DNA of 64,000 bases from contig NZ_OX419519.1 of assembly GCF_948472415.1 (NCBI RefSeq), positions 4,712,001 through 4,776,000 of the forward strand. Direction: 5' to 3'. The notes below the pieces were generated by a model. The model saw only the letters and a program-made list of their open reading frames with translations, made no database searches and was not told the DNA's origin. The position numbers were made by a program, and so were the translations under genes. Positions 8,630 to 17,807 of this stretch are shown in pieces; the stretch's first letter is position 1; every line of letters begins with the position of its first letter. The DNA comes from Kitasatospora fiedleri (lineage in GTDB: Bacteria > Actinomycetota > Actinomycetes > Streptomycetales > Streptomycetaceae).

Positions 8630-9378
8630 TCCCGCTCCAGCGGCCGCCGCTGCAACCCCGGCTGGCCGCCGAACTCGAACGCGCCACCGCCCAGGTGCGC
8701 GCCGCCGGCCCCGACACCGCCTCCGGACGCGCCGCCTGGCGCCGCGCCGTCCGGCCCAAGGCCCAACTGCGGCTGCTGCTGCGGCAGATGGCCCCCGGCC
8801 TGGAACGCTGCATGTACTGCGGCGACAACCTGGGCACCGACATCGACCACTTCGAACCGATCGCCCACGCCCCGCTGCGCACCTTCGACTGGCAGAACCA
8901 CCTGCTGGCCTGCGCGCACTGCAACAGCAACCGCAAGCGCGACCGCTTCCCGCGCGACCCCGCCACCGGCGACGGCCTGCTGATCGACCCCTGCCGCGAG
9001 GACCCGGCCGACCACCTGCGGCTCTACCTCGACTCCGGCGCCTACGACCCGCTGACCGCCCGCGGCGAGGCCACCATCGAGGTGTTCGGCCTCAACGAGC
9101 GGCCCGAACTCGTCCGCGGCCGGCGGATGATGTTCGCCGTGGTCAAGGCACTGCTGCTGACCTGGCGGGCCGCCCCGCCCGCCGAAGCCGCCGAGTACGC
9201 CGCCGCCCTGCGCGAGATCCACCACGCCGACGTGCTGCGCACCGTCCTCGGCCTGCGCCGCAGCCCCCCGCTGGCCCTCGCCGTGCTCGGCCCGGACGTG
9301 CTCGACGCGCTCGAACGGCTGGTGCGGGAGGCCGGGGAGGAACGGGGGGCCGGGGAGGAGCGGGCAGCCGACGCCTAG
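8626..9378 (+). CDS. HNH endonuclease, Septu PtuB-like
   Basis: This 250-residue HNH nuclease has zinc-binding CMYC near residue 62, the catalytic segment DIDHFEP near residue 73 and the second zinc pair in CAHCNSNRKRDRFP near residue 96. This matches the retron/Septu-associated HNH pattern (EIDHFRP ... CxxCNxxK ... FP). It starts inside the stop codon of the ATPase gene, so the two proteins are probably made together. The ATPase would then gate nuclease activity on foreign DNA or RNA. The remaining C-terminal 120 residues are helical and unassigned. Its last bases form a CTAG shared with the stop codon of the convergent SpoIIE gene. Confidence 0.75.
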   Translation: MIPLQRPPLQPRLAAELERATAQVRAAGPDTASGRAAWRRAVRPKAQLRLLLRQMAPGLERCMYCGDNLGTDIDHFEPIAHAPLRTFDWQNHLLACAHCNSNRKRDRFPRDPATGDGLLIDPCREDPADHLRLYLDSGAYDPLTARGEATIEVFGLNERPELVRGRRMMFAVVKALLLTWRAAPPAEAAEYAAALREIHHADVLRTVLGLRRSPPLALAVLGPDVLDALERLVREAGEERGAGEERAADA

Positions 9379-11135
9379 GGTCGGTCCAGCCGCTGCTCGA
9401 ACCAGACCACCTTGCCCGCCCCCAGCCGGGTCGCCCCCCAGCGGTCCGCGCACCGGGCGACTATCTGCAGGCCCCGGCCGCGCTCCTCCTCCGGACCGGC
9501 CCGGCGGGTGCGGGGCAGCGCCGGGGAGTCGTCGCCCACCTCGCAGCGCAGCACCGAGGTGCGCACCAGGCGCAGCGTCACCGGCCGGGTGGCGTGCTGG
9601 ATCGCGTTGGTGACCAGCTCGCTGACCATCAGCTCGCAGCTCTCCGCGAGGTGGTCCAGCCCCCACTGGCGCAGCGCGTGCCCGGCCAGCCGGCGGGCCC
9701 GGCCCGGCGTCTCGTGCCGGGGCTGTAGGTGCCAGTGCGCCACGTCCTCGGCCGGGATGCCGTCGAACGCGGCCGCCAGCAGCGCGATGTCGTCGGCCCG
9801 GTCGCCCGGCGGCAGGATGCGCAGCGCCTCCTGGCACAGCTGCTCCGGGGTGAACCGGTGCCCGCCCGCCAGCCGGGCCCGCAGCAGCTCCAGGCCGGTG
9901 CCCAGCGGGCGGCGCCGGGTCTCCACCAGGCCGTCGGTGAACAGCAGCAGCGCCGAACCGGGCGGCGCGGGCAGCTCCACCGAGGCGAAGTCCACCCCGC
10001 CGACGCCGATCGGCGCGCCCGAGGGCAGCTCCAGCAGCTCGCTGGTGCCGTCCGGACCGATCAGCACCGGCGGCACGTGCCCGGCGTTGGCGATCCGCAC
10101 CCGGCCCGCGATCGGGTCGTACACCGCGTACACGCAGGTCGCCAGGTGCTGCTCGCGGCCCAGCCGCTGGGCCTGCTCGTCGAGGTGGTACAGCACCTCG
10201 TGCGGCGGCAGGTCGAGGCCCGCCAGGGTCTGCGCGGAAGTGCGCAGCTGGCCCATCACGGCGGCCGAGGTCAGCGAGTGGCCCATCACGTCGCCGGTGA
10301 TCAGGGCGACCCGGTTGCCGGGCAGCGGGATCGAGTCGTACCAGTCGCCGCCGACCTGCGCGCCGCGCTCGCCCGGCAGGTAGCGGTGCGCCAGCCGGAC
10401 GCCGTGCGGCTGCGGCAGGTGGGCGGGCAGCATCGAGCGCTGGAGCTCGTCGGCGATCTCCCACTCGCGGGTGTAGCGCAGCGCGGTGTCCACCGCGAGG
10501 CCGCCGTGGGTGGCCAGGTGGGCGGCGGTCGCCGCGTCGGCCGGGTCGAAGCCCGCCGGGGAGCCGTCCGGCCGCGGGCGGCGGACCAGCAGCAGCATGC
10601 CCAGCGCGGCCTGCCGCCCGTGCAGCGGCAGCGCCAGCAGCGCCGTCCCGGCCGGCAGCCGGCCCAGCGCCCGGGCGCCCAGCAGTTCGGCGGCCGGACC
10701 GCCCCAGCGGCGGTCGTCCAGCACGGTCGGCCCGCTCGCGGCGCGGCGGGCCAGCACCCGTTCCAGTTCGCCGCCGGGCAGCACCGGGCGCACCCCCGCG
10801 CTGCGGCCCAGCCTGGTCCCGCGGGTGTGCCGCACCCGCAGCGCCCGGGGCGGGCCCGGGTCGCGCTCGACGTCCGGCAGCGGGTCGCGGACCAGCACCA
10901 CCAGGGCGTCCGCGACCGCCGGGACGAGCACCCGGCCCAGGTTGCGCAGCGTCGCCGTCAGGTCGAGCGAGCTGTTGATCAGCCGGGCCGCCCGGTCCAG
11001 CGCCGCCAGCCGCTCCGCCAGCCGCCCGGGCACGCCGGAGGCCGCCTCGCCGGACCGGCCCGCGCCGGGCGGCGGGTGCCGCTGGACGGGAACGGCGGGC
11101 TGCTGCCCCGCCAGGGACTCCAGGTGGTCGCGCAC
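9375..11135 (-). CDS. SpoIIE-type PP2C phosphatase with C-terminal HATPase (GAF sensor)
   Basis: This 586-residue protein has an N-terminal GAF-like sensor (about residues 45-225) and a SpoIIE PP2C phosphatase domain (about 235-440) with metal-binding aspartates in GGDWYDSIPL and GDVMGH and later DGLVE and DDIALL. A C-terminal RsbW-like histidine-kinase ATPase follows (about 455-585; N-box SELVTNAIQHA, G-box GRGLQIV). Such fusions can both phosphorylate and dephosphorylate anti-sigma antagonists in partner-switching circuits. No anti-sigma antagonist gene is adjacent. It lies 52 bases after the methyltransferase gene and may be co-transcribed with it. Confidence 0.88.
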   Translation of the reverse strand: MRDHLESLAGQQPAVPVQRHPPPGAGRSGEAASGVPGRLAERLAALDRAARLINSSLDLTATLRNLGRVLVPAVADALVVLVRDPLPDVERDPGPPRALRVRHTRGTRLGRSAGVRPVLPGGELERVLARRAASGPTVLDDRRWGGPAAELLGARALGRLPAGTALLALPLHGRQAALGMLLLVRRPRPDGSPAGFDPADAATAAHLATHGGLAVDTALRYTREWEIADELQRSMLPAHLPQPHGVRLAHRYLPGERGAQVGGDWYDSIPLPGNRVALITGDVMGHSLTSAAVMGQLRTSAQTLAGLDLPPHEVLYHLDEQAQRLGREQHLATCVYAVYDPIAGRVRIANAGHVPPVLIGPDGTSELLELPSGAPIGVGGVDFASVELPAPPGSALLLFTDGLVETRRRPLGTGLELLRARLAGGHRFTPEQLCQEALRILPPGDRADDIALLAAAFDGIPAEDVAHWHLQPRHETPGRARRLAGHALRQWGLDHLAESCELMVSELVTNAIQHATRPVTLRLVRTSVLRCEVGDDSPALPRTRRAGPEEERGRGLQIVARCADRWGATRLGAGKVVWFEQRLDRP

Positions 11136-11187
11136 GGGCTGCCCGATCTGTGCAGATGTGGTCTCGGGGACGGAAGCCGACGCCTCG

Positions 11188-11925
11188 TCAGCCGGTGCGC
11201 CGACAGCGCAGGTACAGCTGGGTCTCCGGCGGCTGCGCGGACCCGGCGGGCGCGTACGACCGGCTGTCCACCGCCCGCACCGCGAAGCCGCTGCGCTCCA
11301 GCAGCCCGGCCAGCTCCTCGCGCAGGTAGCCGCTGACCCGGATCTCCTGCTCCAGGAACGGCAGCGGCGCGTCGTCCAGGTCCGCCTCGACCATGCCCAG
11401 CGCCAGCAGGCCGCCGGGGCGCAGCAGGGCGCGGAGCCGGCCGAGCGTCTCGGCGATCTCGGCCCGGGGCAGCATCAGCAGCGAGAAGAACGCGGTCGCG
11501 GCGTCCAGCGAGCCGTTCCCGTCCGGGCCCAGCTCCTTGACGCCCCAGCGGGACGCGGCGCCGTCCAGGCCCAGGTCCAGGACGTCCATCCGGTGGAACT
11601 CCGCCGCCGGGACGGCCGCCCGGGCCCGCGCCAGCATGCCCTCGGACAGGTCGACGCCCGTCACCCGCAGCCCGCCGTCGGCCAGTTGGCGGGCGGTCGG
11701 CTCGCCGGCCCCGCAGCCCACGTCCAGCACCCGGGCCCCGGGCGGGAGTTCGGCCAGCAGCCAGTCGCCGCACGCGAGCTGCCCGGCCCTGGCCGGAAAC
11801 ACCTCCTGGTAGCGGGCCCCGACCGCGTCGAACACGGCGGCCCGGCGGGCCCGTTCCTCCCGGCGCGCACCCGCCGCGGACGCCGGGCCGGCGTCGTCGG
11901 CGGCAGCGGTCTGTTCGTCCGTCAC
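11188..11925 (-). CDS. Class I SAM-dependent methyltransferase
   Basis: This is a Rossmann-fold methyltransferase of about 245 residues. The SAM-binding glycine motif is VLDVGCGAGEPT, followed by the acidic VTGVDLSEGMLARAR and a motif IV-like MDVLDLGL. The substrate is unknown. The open frame continues to 11985, but the GTG at 11925 (VTDEQTAAAD) is preferred because GGGAGAGG lies about 13 bases upstream and the earlier residues are Arg/Gly-rich shadow sequence. It lies on the same strand as the SpoIIE phosphatase and downstream of the SARP gene, separated from it by a 580-base gap with two hairpins, so it is probably expressed independently of the SARP. Confidence 0.8.
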   Translation of the reverse strand: MTDEQTAAADDAGPASAAGARREERARRAAVFDAVGARYQEVFPARAGQLACGDWLLAELPPGARVLDVGCGAGEPTARQLADGGLRVTGVDLSEGMLARARAAVPAAEFHRMDVLDLGLDGAASRWGVKELGPDGNGSLDAATAFFSLLMLPRAEIAETLGRLRALLRPGGLLALGMVEADLDDAPLPFLEQEIRVSGYLREELAGLLERSGFAVRAVDSRSYAPAGSAQPPETQLYLRCRRTG

Positions 11926-12252
11926 GATGATCTGGGCACCTCTCCCGCGCGCGTCCTGCCCTGCCCGTCGTGGCCCGCACTCCACTCCCGACCCTGGCCT
12001 TCGAGAATAAACGCGATCACCGGACCGTGGAGTCCGTTTCCGGCCAACTCGTGCGCCGTTGGGCGCTTATCGCCCGCCAGGGGAAGCACACCGGGGCCCG
12101 CGACGGAGCGCGCCACCGCGCCGCGCGCCGCATGGCGCACCGGCGGCAGGGCGGTGACCTGCGCCGACGCCGGATCGACGGCCCGGCCGCAGGCGTTTAT
12201 CGAACGTCAATCGCGACCTGTCAGAGTCTTCTCAGCGCCGGGGAAGCGTCAA

Positions 12253-12285
12253 AGCGTTCCCGCAGCCGGGGGCTGCGGGGACGCT
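12253..12285. terminator. Hairpin downstream of the SARP gene
   Basis: AGCGTTCCCGCAGCC and GGCTGCGGGGACGCT pair over 15 bases with one G-T wobble around a three-base loop. Confidence 0.65.
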
Positions 12286-12388
12286 GACGCTCCGGGGGGA
12301 CGGGCTTCCGCCAGGGGGGAACACCAGGGGGGAACGGGAGCCCAGGCCCTGTCCGGCCGATCTTGCCGGGCGCGCGACGCCGGATCAT

Positions 12389-12461
12389 CCCGGCTGGAAG
12401 CACCGGCGAAACACCCGAGTACACCCAGTACGAGGGCGTTCCGCCGGCACTCCCAGCCGGG
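12389..12461. repeat. Long imperfect palindromic element
   Basis: The arms at 12389-12408 and 12442-12461 (CCCGGCTGGAAGCACCGGCG against CCCGGCTGGGAGTGCCGGCG read on the other strand) match at 17 of 20 positions. The 33-base centre holds further partial pairing. It may be a terminator for the SARP gene or a dispersed palindromic repeat. Confidence 0.55.
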
Positions 12462-12506
12462 CGCCCGACGCCGCGCGCTGATCCGACAAGATCGACCGGA
12501 CCGGGC

Positions 12507-15488
12507 CTAGGGCGCGGTGGGGGGAACAGGGGGAGGGGGAGGCTCGGTGTGCCGAGACGTGATGAGGTCCTGCACGGGCTGGGCCTCGGGCACACCGAGC
12601 CGCGTGAACACCGTGAGCGCCTCCTGGAGGCACGCCAGCCCACGTGAGGGCTGCCCCAGCTCCAGGAGCGCCTCGCCCAGCGCCGCGTTCGCCATGCCCT
12701 GGCAGTACGCGGCCTCGATCTCCTGGGCGATCGACAGCGACTCCTCGGCCGCCTCCGCCGCCGCCGGGAACCGGCCGTCCGCCAGCAGGCAGGCCGCCAG
12801 CCGGGCCAGCGAGTAGCCCTCCCAGATCGGGTGCTGCTGCTGCCGGTACAGCTGGTGCGCCTCCCGCAGGTGCACCGCCGCCTCACCCGGCGAACCGGTC
12901 GAGCGCAGCACCACGCCCAACTGGTAGAGCGTGTCCGCCAGGCACGGCACGTTCCCGGACGCCCGGGCCGCCGCCACCGCGGCGCGCGCGGCGTCCACCG
13001 CCTCGGCGTGCCGGTCCAGGCCGACGTGGGCGCGGGCCATGTTGGCGAGCAGCCGGGCCTCGCCGATCGGGGAGTCCAACTGGTGGACCACCTCCAGCGC
13101 CTGCTGGTAGAGGGACAGGGCCTCGGCGGGCCGACCGGCCAGGATCAGCGTGATGGCCAGGCCGTTGGCGGTGGACAGCCGGAGCGTGGTGGCCCGGTCG
13201 GAGGGTTGCAGCGCCAGGCTGCGGGCCAGTGACTCCTCCGACTCGGAGAGTTCGGAGGCGGTCCGGTGGATCTGGCCGAGCGCGTGGTGCACGCAGGCCA
13301 GGGTCTCCGGGTCCCGCAGCACCACCGGACTCGCCGCGGCCGCCCGGAGCATGGCGAGGACCCGCGGGGCGAGCGTGGGGTCCTCGCTCACGAACGTCAG
13401 GGTCTGCAGGATGTCCACGGCGGGTTGCAGCAGACCGAGGGGGGCATCGGCGGCGGCCTCGACGGCACCCAGCAGCACGCCGATCTCGGACCGGAGCCAG
13501 TCGCGGGCCGCGTTGCCGTCGGCGAACGACTGACCGGTCGAGTCGGCTCGGTGCAGCGGCTCGATGGCCAGGTCGTCCGGTTCGATCACCTGCTGGACGT
13601 TGCGCACGGTGGCGTGCAGCAGGTCCAGCAGCCGCAGCAGCGCCTCCTGCTGCTGGTCGACGTCCCCCAGCTTCGCGTTCTGCCGCTGCGCGTACAGGCG
13701 CAGCAGGTCGTGGTACCGGTACCGGCCGGGGGTGAAGCACTCCAGCATGTTGGCCTCGACCAGGGACTCCGCCAGGTCCTCGGCCTCCTGCTCGGAGGTG
13801 CCGAGCAGTGCGGTGACGGCGGGCAGCGGCAGGTCGGGGGAGTCGACCAGGGCGAGCAGCCGGAACGCCCGGGCCTCCTCGGTACGGAGCTGGGCGTAAC
13901 CGAGCCCCAGGGTGGTCTCCACGGCGAGGTTGCCGAGCTGGAGCTCCTGGAGCCGGTTGCGCTGGTCCGCTAACCGCCGGGCCAGGTCGGAGACGCTCCA
14001 GCGCGGACGGCTGGCCAGCCGGGCGGCGGCGATCCGGACCGCCAGCGGCAGGAAGCCGCAGGAGGTCACCACCTGGAGCGCAGCCTCGGGTTCGGCGCCG
14101 ACCCGCTCGGCCCCGACGATCGCCGAGAACAGCGCCAGCGCCTCGTCCGGGGTCAGCTCCTCGATGTCCACCAGGTGCGCGCCGGGCAGTTCGGCCAGCC
14201 GGGAGCGGCTGGTCACCATCACCGCGTTGCCGGAGACGCCGGGGATCAGCGGCCGCAGCTGCCCGGCGTCGCGGGCGTTGTCGAGCAGGATCAGCATCCG
14301 CTTGTCGGCCAGCAGCGAGCGGTACAGCGCGGCGCGCTGGTCCAGCGAGTCGGGGGCGTCGGACGCGCCGAGCGCGTGCAGGAAGTCGCCGAGCACCACG
14401 GCCGGGTCGGCCGGGGAGGCGCCCGCGCCGCGCAGGTCCACGTACAGCTGCCCGTCCGGGAAGTCCGGCCGCAGCGAGTGCGCCACGTGCACCGCGAGGG
14501 TGGTCTTGCCGACGCCGCCGATGCCGGCCAGAGAGGTCACCACGACGGCTTGGCCGGAACCCGCCCTCAGCACGTCCCGCAGCTCGCCGACCAGCTTGTT
14601 GCGGCCGCTGAAGTCCGAGACGTCGGCCGGGAGTTGGGCGGGCGGAACGAAGGCGGGCGGTTCCTCGGCGGCCTTCGGCGGGGCGGCCGAGGTGGCCAGC
14701 AGCTCCGGGTCGCCGGCCAGGATCCGGGCGTGCACCGCGGAGAGTCCGCCGCCCGGTTCCACGCCCAGCTCGTCGATCAGCAGCTTCCGGGTGTCCGCGT
14801 ACACACCCAGCGACTCGGCCTGCCGGCCGCTGCGGTACAGCGCCAGCATCAGCAGTTCGCGCAGCCGCTCGCGCAGCGGGTACGCGGCGGACAGTGCGTT
14901 CAACTCGGCCACCACGTCGGCGTGCAGGCCGATCTCCAGGGCCAGTGCGCAGCGCTCCTCGGCCACCGCGAGCTGCCGTTCCGCCAGCCGGTTGCGCTGG
15001 GTCTCGGCGTACGGGCCCGGCACGCCGGGCAGCGGGCGGCCGCGCCACAGGTCGAGCGCGGCGACCAGGGTGTCGTGGGCGGAGCGCAGGCCGCCGTCGC
15101 CCCGGGCGGCCCCGGCGTCCGCGACCCGGTGCTCGAAGTCGGTCAGGTCCAGGGCGTCGGCCGGAATCCGCAGCGCGTAGCCGTCGGTCATCGAGACCAG
15201 GACCTCGGCGGGCTTGCGGGCGGCCCGGTTCGGCTCCAGCACCGAGCGCAGCCGGGAGACGTAGGTGCGCAGCGCGGCCACCGCCTGCGGCGGGGTGCGC
15301 TCCCCCCAGATGCCGTCGACCAGGTCGTCGGTGGTCACCGGACGGCCCTCGCTGAGCAACAGGGCCACCAGCACGGCCTGTTGCTGCGGCGATCCGAGCG
15401 CCAGCGGCGCGTCACCGCGCCACGCCTGGACAGGGCCGAGCACTTGGAAACGCAACGCCTCGGCGGAGCGCGTGTCCTGATGCTCCAT
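12507..15488 (-). CDS. AfsR-like SARP regulator (wHTH-BTAD-NB-ARC-TPR)
   Basis: This 993-residue regulator has an OmpR-like winged helix (about residues 12-100) and the bacterial transcriptional activation domain (about 105-260, with DLWRGRPLPGV and LGVEPGGGLSAVHARIL). An NB-ARC STAND ATPase follows (about 290-540; Walker A GIGGVGKTT, Walker B MLILLDNARD), then C-terminal TPR repeats (about 700-970). The length and domain order are those of AfsR, which integrates kinase signals to switch on secondary metabolism. Codon 506 is TTA, so translation should need the bldA tRNA. The ATG has GGGGAGG five bases before it. It is divergent from a small acidic peptide gene. No biosynthetic cluster is adjacent, which favours a pleiotropic role. 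Confidence 0.92.
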   Translation of the reverse strand: MEHQDTRSAEALRFQVLGPVQAWRGDAPLALGSPQQQAVLVALLLSEGRPVTTDDLVDGIWGERTPPQAVAALRTYVSRLRSVLEPNRAARKPAEVLVSMTDGYALRIPADALDLTDFEHRVADAGAARGDGGLRSAHDTLVAALDLWRGRPLPGVPGPYAETQRNRLAERQLAVAEERCALALEIGLHADVVAELNALSAAYPLRERLRELLMLALYRSGRQAESLGVYADTRKLLIDELGVEPGGGLSAVHARILAGDPELLATSAAPPKAAEEPPAFVPPAQLPADVSDFSGRNKLVGELRDVLRAGSGQAVVVTSLAGIGGVGKTTLAVHVAHSLRPDFPDGQLYVDLRGAGASPADPAVVLGDFLHALGASDAPDSLDQRAALYRSLLADKRMLILLDNARDAGQLRPLIPGVSGNAVMVTSRSRLAELPGAHLVDIEELTPDEALALFSAIVGAERVGAEPEAALQVVTSCGFLPLAVRIAAARLASRPRWSVSDLARRLADQRNRLQELQLGNLAVETTLGLGYAQLRTEEARAFRLLALVDSPDLPLPAVTALLGTSEQEAEDLAESLVEANMLECFTPGRYRYHDLLRLYAQRQNAKLGDVDQQQEALLRLLDLLHATVRNVQQVIEPDDLAIEPLHRADSTGQSFADGNAARDWLRSEIGVLLGAVEAAADAPLGLLQPAVDILQTLTFVSEDPTLAPRVLAMLRAAAASPVVLRDPETLACVHHALGQIHRTASELSESEESLARSLALQPSDRATTLRLSTANGLAITLILAGRPAEALSLYQQALEVVHQLDSPIGEARLLANMARAHVGLDRHAEAVDAARAAVAAARASGNVPCLADTLYQLGVVLRSTGSPGEAAVHLREAHQLYRQQQHPIWEGYSLARLAACLLADGRFPAAAEAAEESLSIAQEIEAAYCQGMANAALGEALLELGQPSRGLACLQEALTVFTRLGVPEAQPVQDLITSRHTEPPPPPVPPTAP
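13971..13973 (-). promoter_or_regulatory. TTA (bldA-dependent) leucine codon in the SARP gene
   Basis: On the minus strand the codons read CGG TTA GCG GAC for residues R-L-A-D; TTA is codon 506, inside the NB-ARC region. A scan by eye found no other in-frame TTA in the recognised genes of the window. Confidence 0.9.
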
Positions 15489-15573
15489 GTCCTCCCCTGT
15501 GGCCGATGAACCGTCTGTTCCCCACGCCGCCGCCGGTCGTGCGGGGGCGACAGCTTATGAGGAAGCGCGCAAA

Positions 15574-15590
15574 CATCCACCAAGTGGATG
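15574..15590. promoter_or_regulatory. Perfect palindrome in the SARP/peptide divergent region
   Basis: CATCCAC-CAA-GTGGATG is a perfect 7-bp dyad with a three-base centre, located between the two divergent starts. It is a candidate operator for an unidentified regulator. Confidence 0.5.
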
Positions 15591-15600
15591 CGCGGTGCAA

Positions 15601-15631
15601 CGTTTATAAGACATTTAGCGGTTCCTACGAT
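15601..15631 (+). promoter_or_regulatory. Promoter of the small peptide gene with SARP-type direct repeats
   Basis: Two heptamers, CGTTTAT (15601-15607) and CATTTAG (15612-15618), repeat with an 11-bp period. The second ends seven bases before a TACGAT -10 hexamer (15626-15631). This spacing is the known layout of SARP operators, which overlap the -35 region. Which SARP binds is inferred from proximity. Confidence 0.5.
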
Positions 15632-15699
15632 ACTGTCCGCGCGCCCGGGCACAGTCGTCCGGGTGATCGAACCCTCTCAGCTGAAAGGCGGCCCGCCCC

Positions 15700-15909
15700 A
15701 TGGCCGACGAGACCACCACCACCGTTCCCGAGGCCGAGCAGACCCCGGCCCCGGTCGAGCACACCGCCGACGCCGCCGACCCGAACGCGATCGAGCACGC
15801 CCTGGAGGTGCTGGCCGAAGGGCAGCCCGTCGCGCCGGCCGTGGAGCAGATCAAGACCGAGGACGGCGAGACCTTCGAGCCGCTCGGCGTCATCGGCAAC
15901 TGCCCGTGA
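15700..15909 (+). CDS. 69-residue acidic peptide of unknown function, C-terminal GNCP
   Basis: The product is not recognised. It is very acidic (one Lys, no Arg, many Glu/Asp) and rich in Thr, Ala and Pro at the N-terminus. It has one predicted helix (NAIEHALEVLAEG), a single cysteine and the ending LGVIGNCP. It has no signal peptide or membrane segment. GAAAGGCGG lies about ten bases before the ATG, a plausible promoter is present and a strong terminator follows, so it looks like a genuine monocistronic gene. It could be a small regulatory effector like AfsS beside AfsR, or a ribosomal-peptide precursor, but no modifying enzyme or transporter is adjacent. Confidence 0.7.
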   Translation: MADETTTTVPEAEQTPAPVEHTADAADPNAIEHALEVLAEGQPVAPAVEQIKTEDGETFEPLGVIGNCP

Positions 15910-15923
15910 CCCGTGCCCGCGTG

Positions 15924-15967
15924 AACGGGACGAGCCCCGGCCCTCACCGGCCGGGGCTCGTCCCGTT
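15924..15967. terminator. Bidirectional terminator, peptide gene / fumarase
   Basis: A perfect 19-bp stem (AACGGGACGAGCCCCGGCC) with a six-base loop lies between convergent genes and ends in GTTT on the plus strand. Confidence 0.9.
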
Positions 15968-15984
15968 TCAGCGCGCGGCCGGCG

Positions 15985-17646
<1,662 letters not shown>

Positions 17647-17795
17647 GGGGTGATCCTTCGGTTCTTTCGGCTTCGTCGACGAGGCACCCTCCAGGTTAGG
17701 CGCACCTGTCCGCGCCCCCGGCGGTAAGGTCGGCCTGCGTGACCGGCGTCACGCGCATTGCGTCGAACCGCCGTTCGGTTCCGGGGTCGGCTCGC

Positions 17796-17801
17796 TAGGC
17801 T
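17796..17801 (+). promoter_or_regulatory. Leaderless promoter -10 box (DUF1707 gene)
   Basis: TAGGCT is followed by six bases and the GTG start, with no ribosome-binding site. Confidence 0.65.
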
Positions 17802-17807
17802 TGTGAC

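Larger units (their letters stand above)
11926..12506 (-). other. 581-bp intergenic region with two hairpins
   Basis: There is no supported gene between the methyltransferase start and the SARP stop codon. It contains a terminator-like hairpin (12253-12285), a long imperfect palindrome (12389-12461), and an AT-richer patch with GTTTAT near 12190 that may belong to the methyltransferase promoter. Confidence 0.5.

Noticed and set aside
12363..12647. 94-codon plus-strand frame in the gap after the SARP
   Set aside because: It runs through the palindrome and the SARP gene end, lacks a ribosome-binding site and has Pro/Arg-rich shadow composition.
12507..15909. Secondary-metabolite gene cluster around the SARP
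   Set aside because: Flanking genes are fumarase, methyltransferase and SpoIIE; no biosynthetic enzymes are present, so the SARP is not cluster-situated here.
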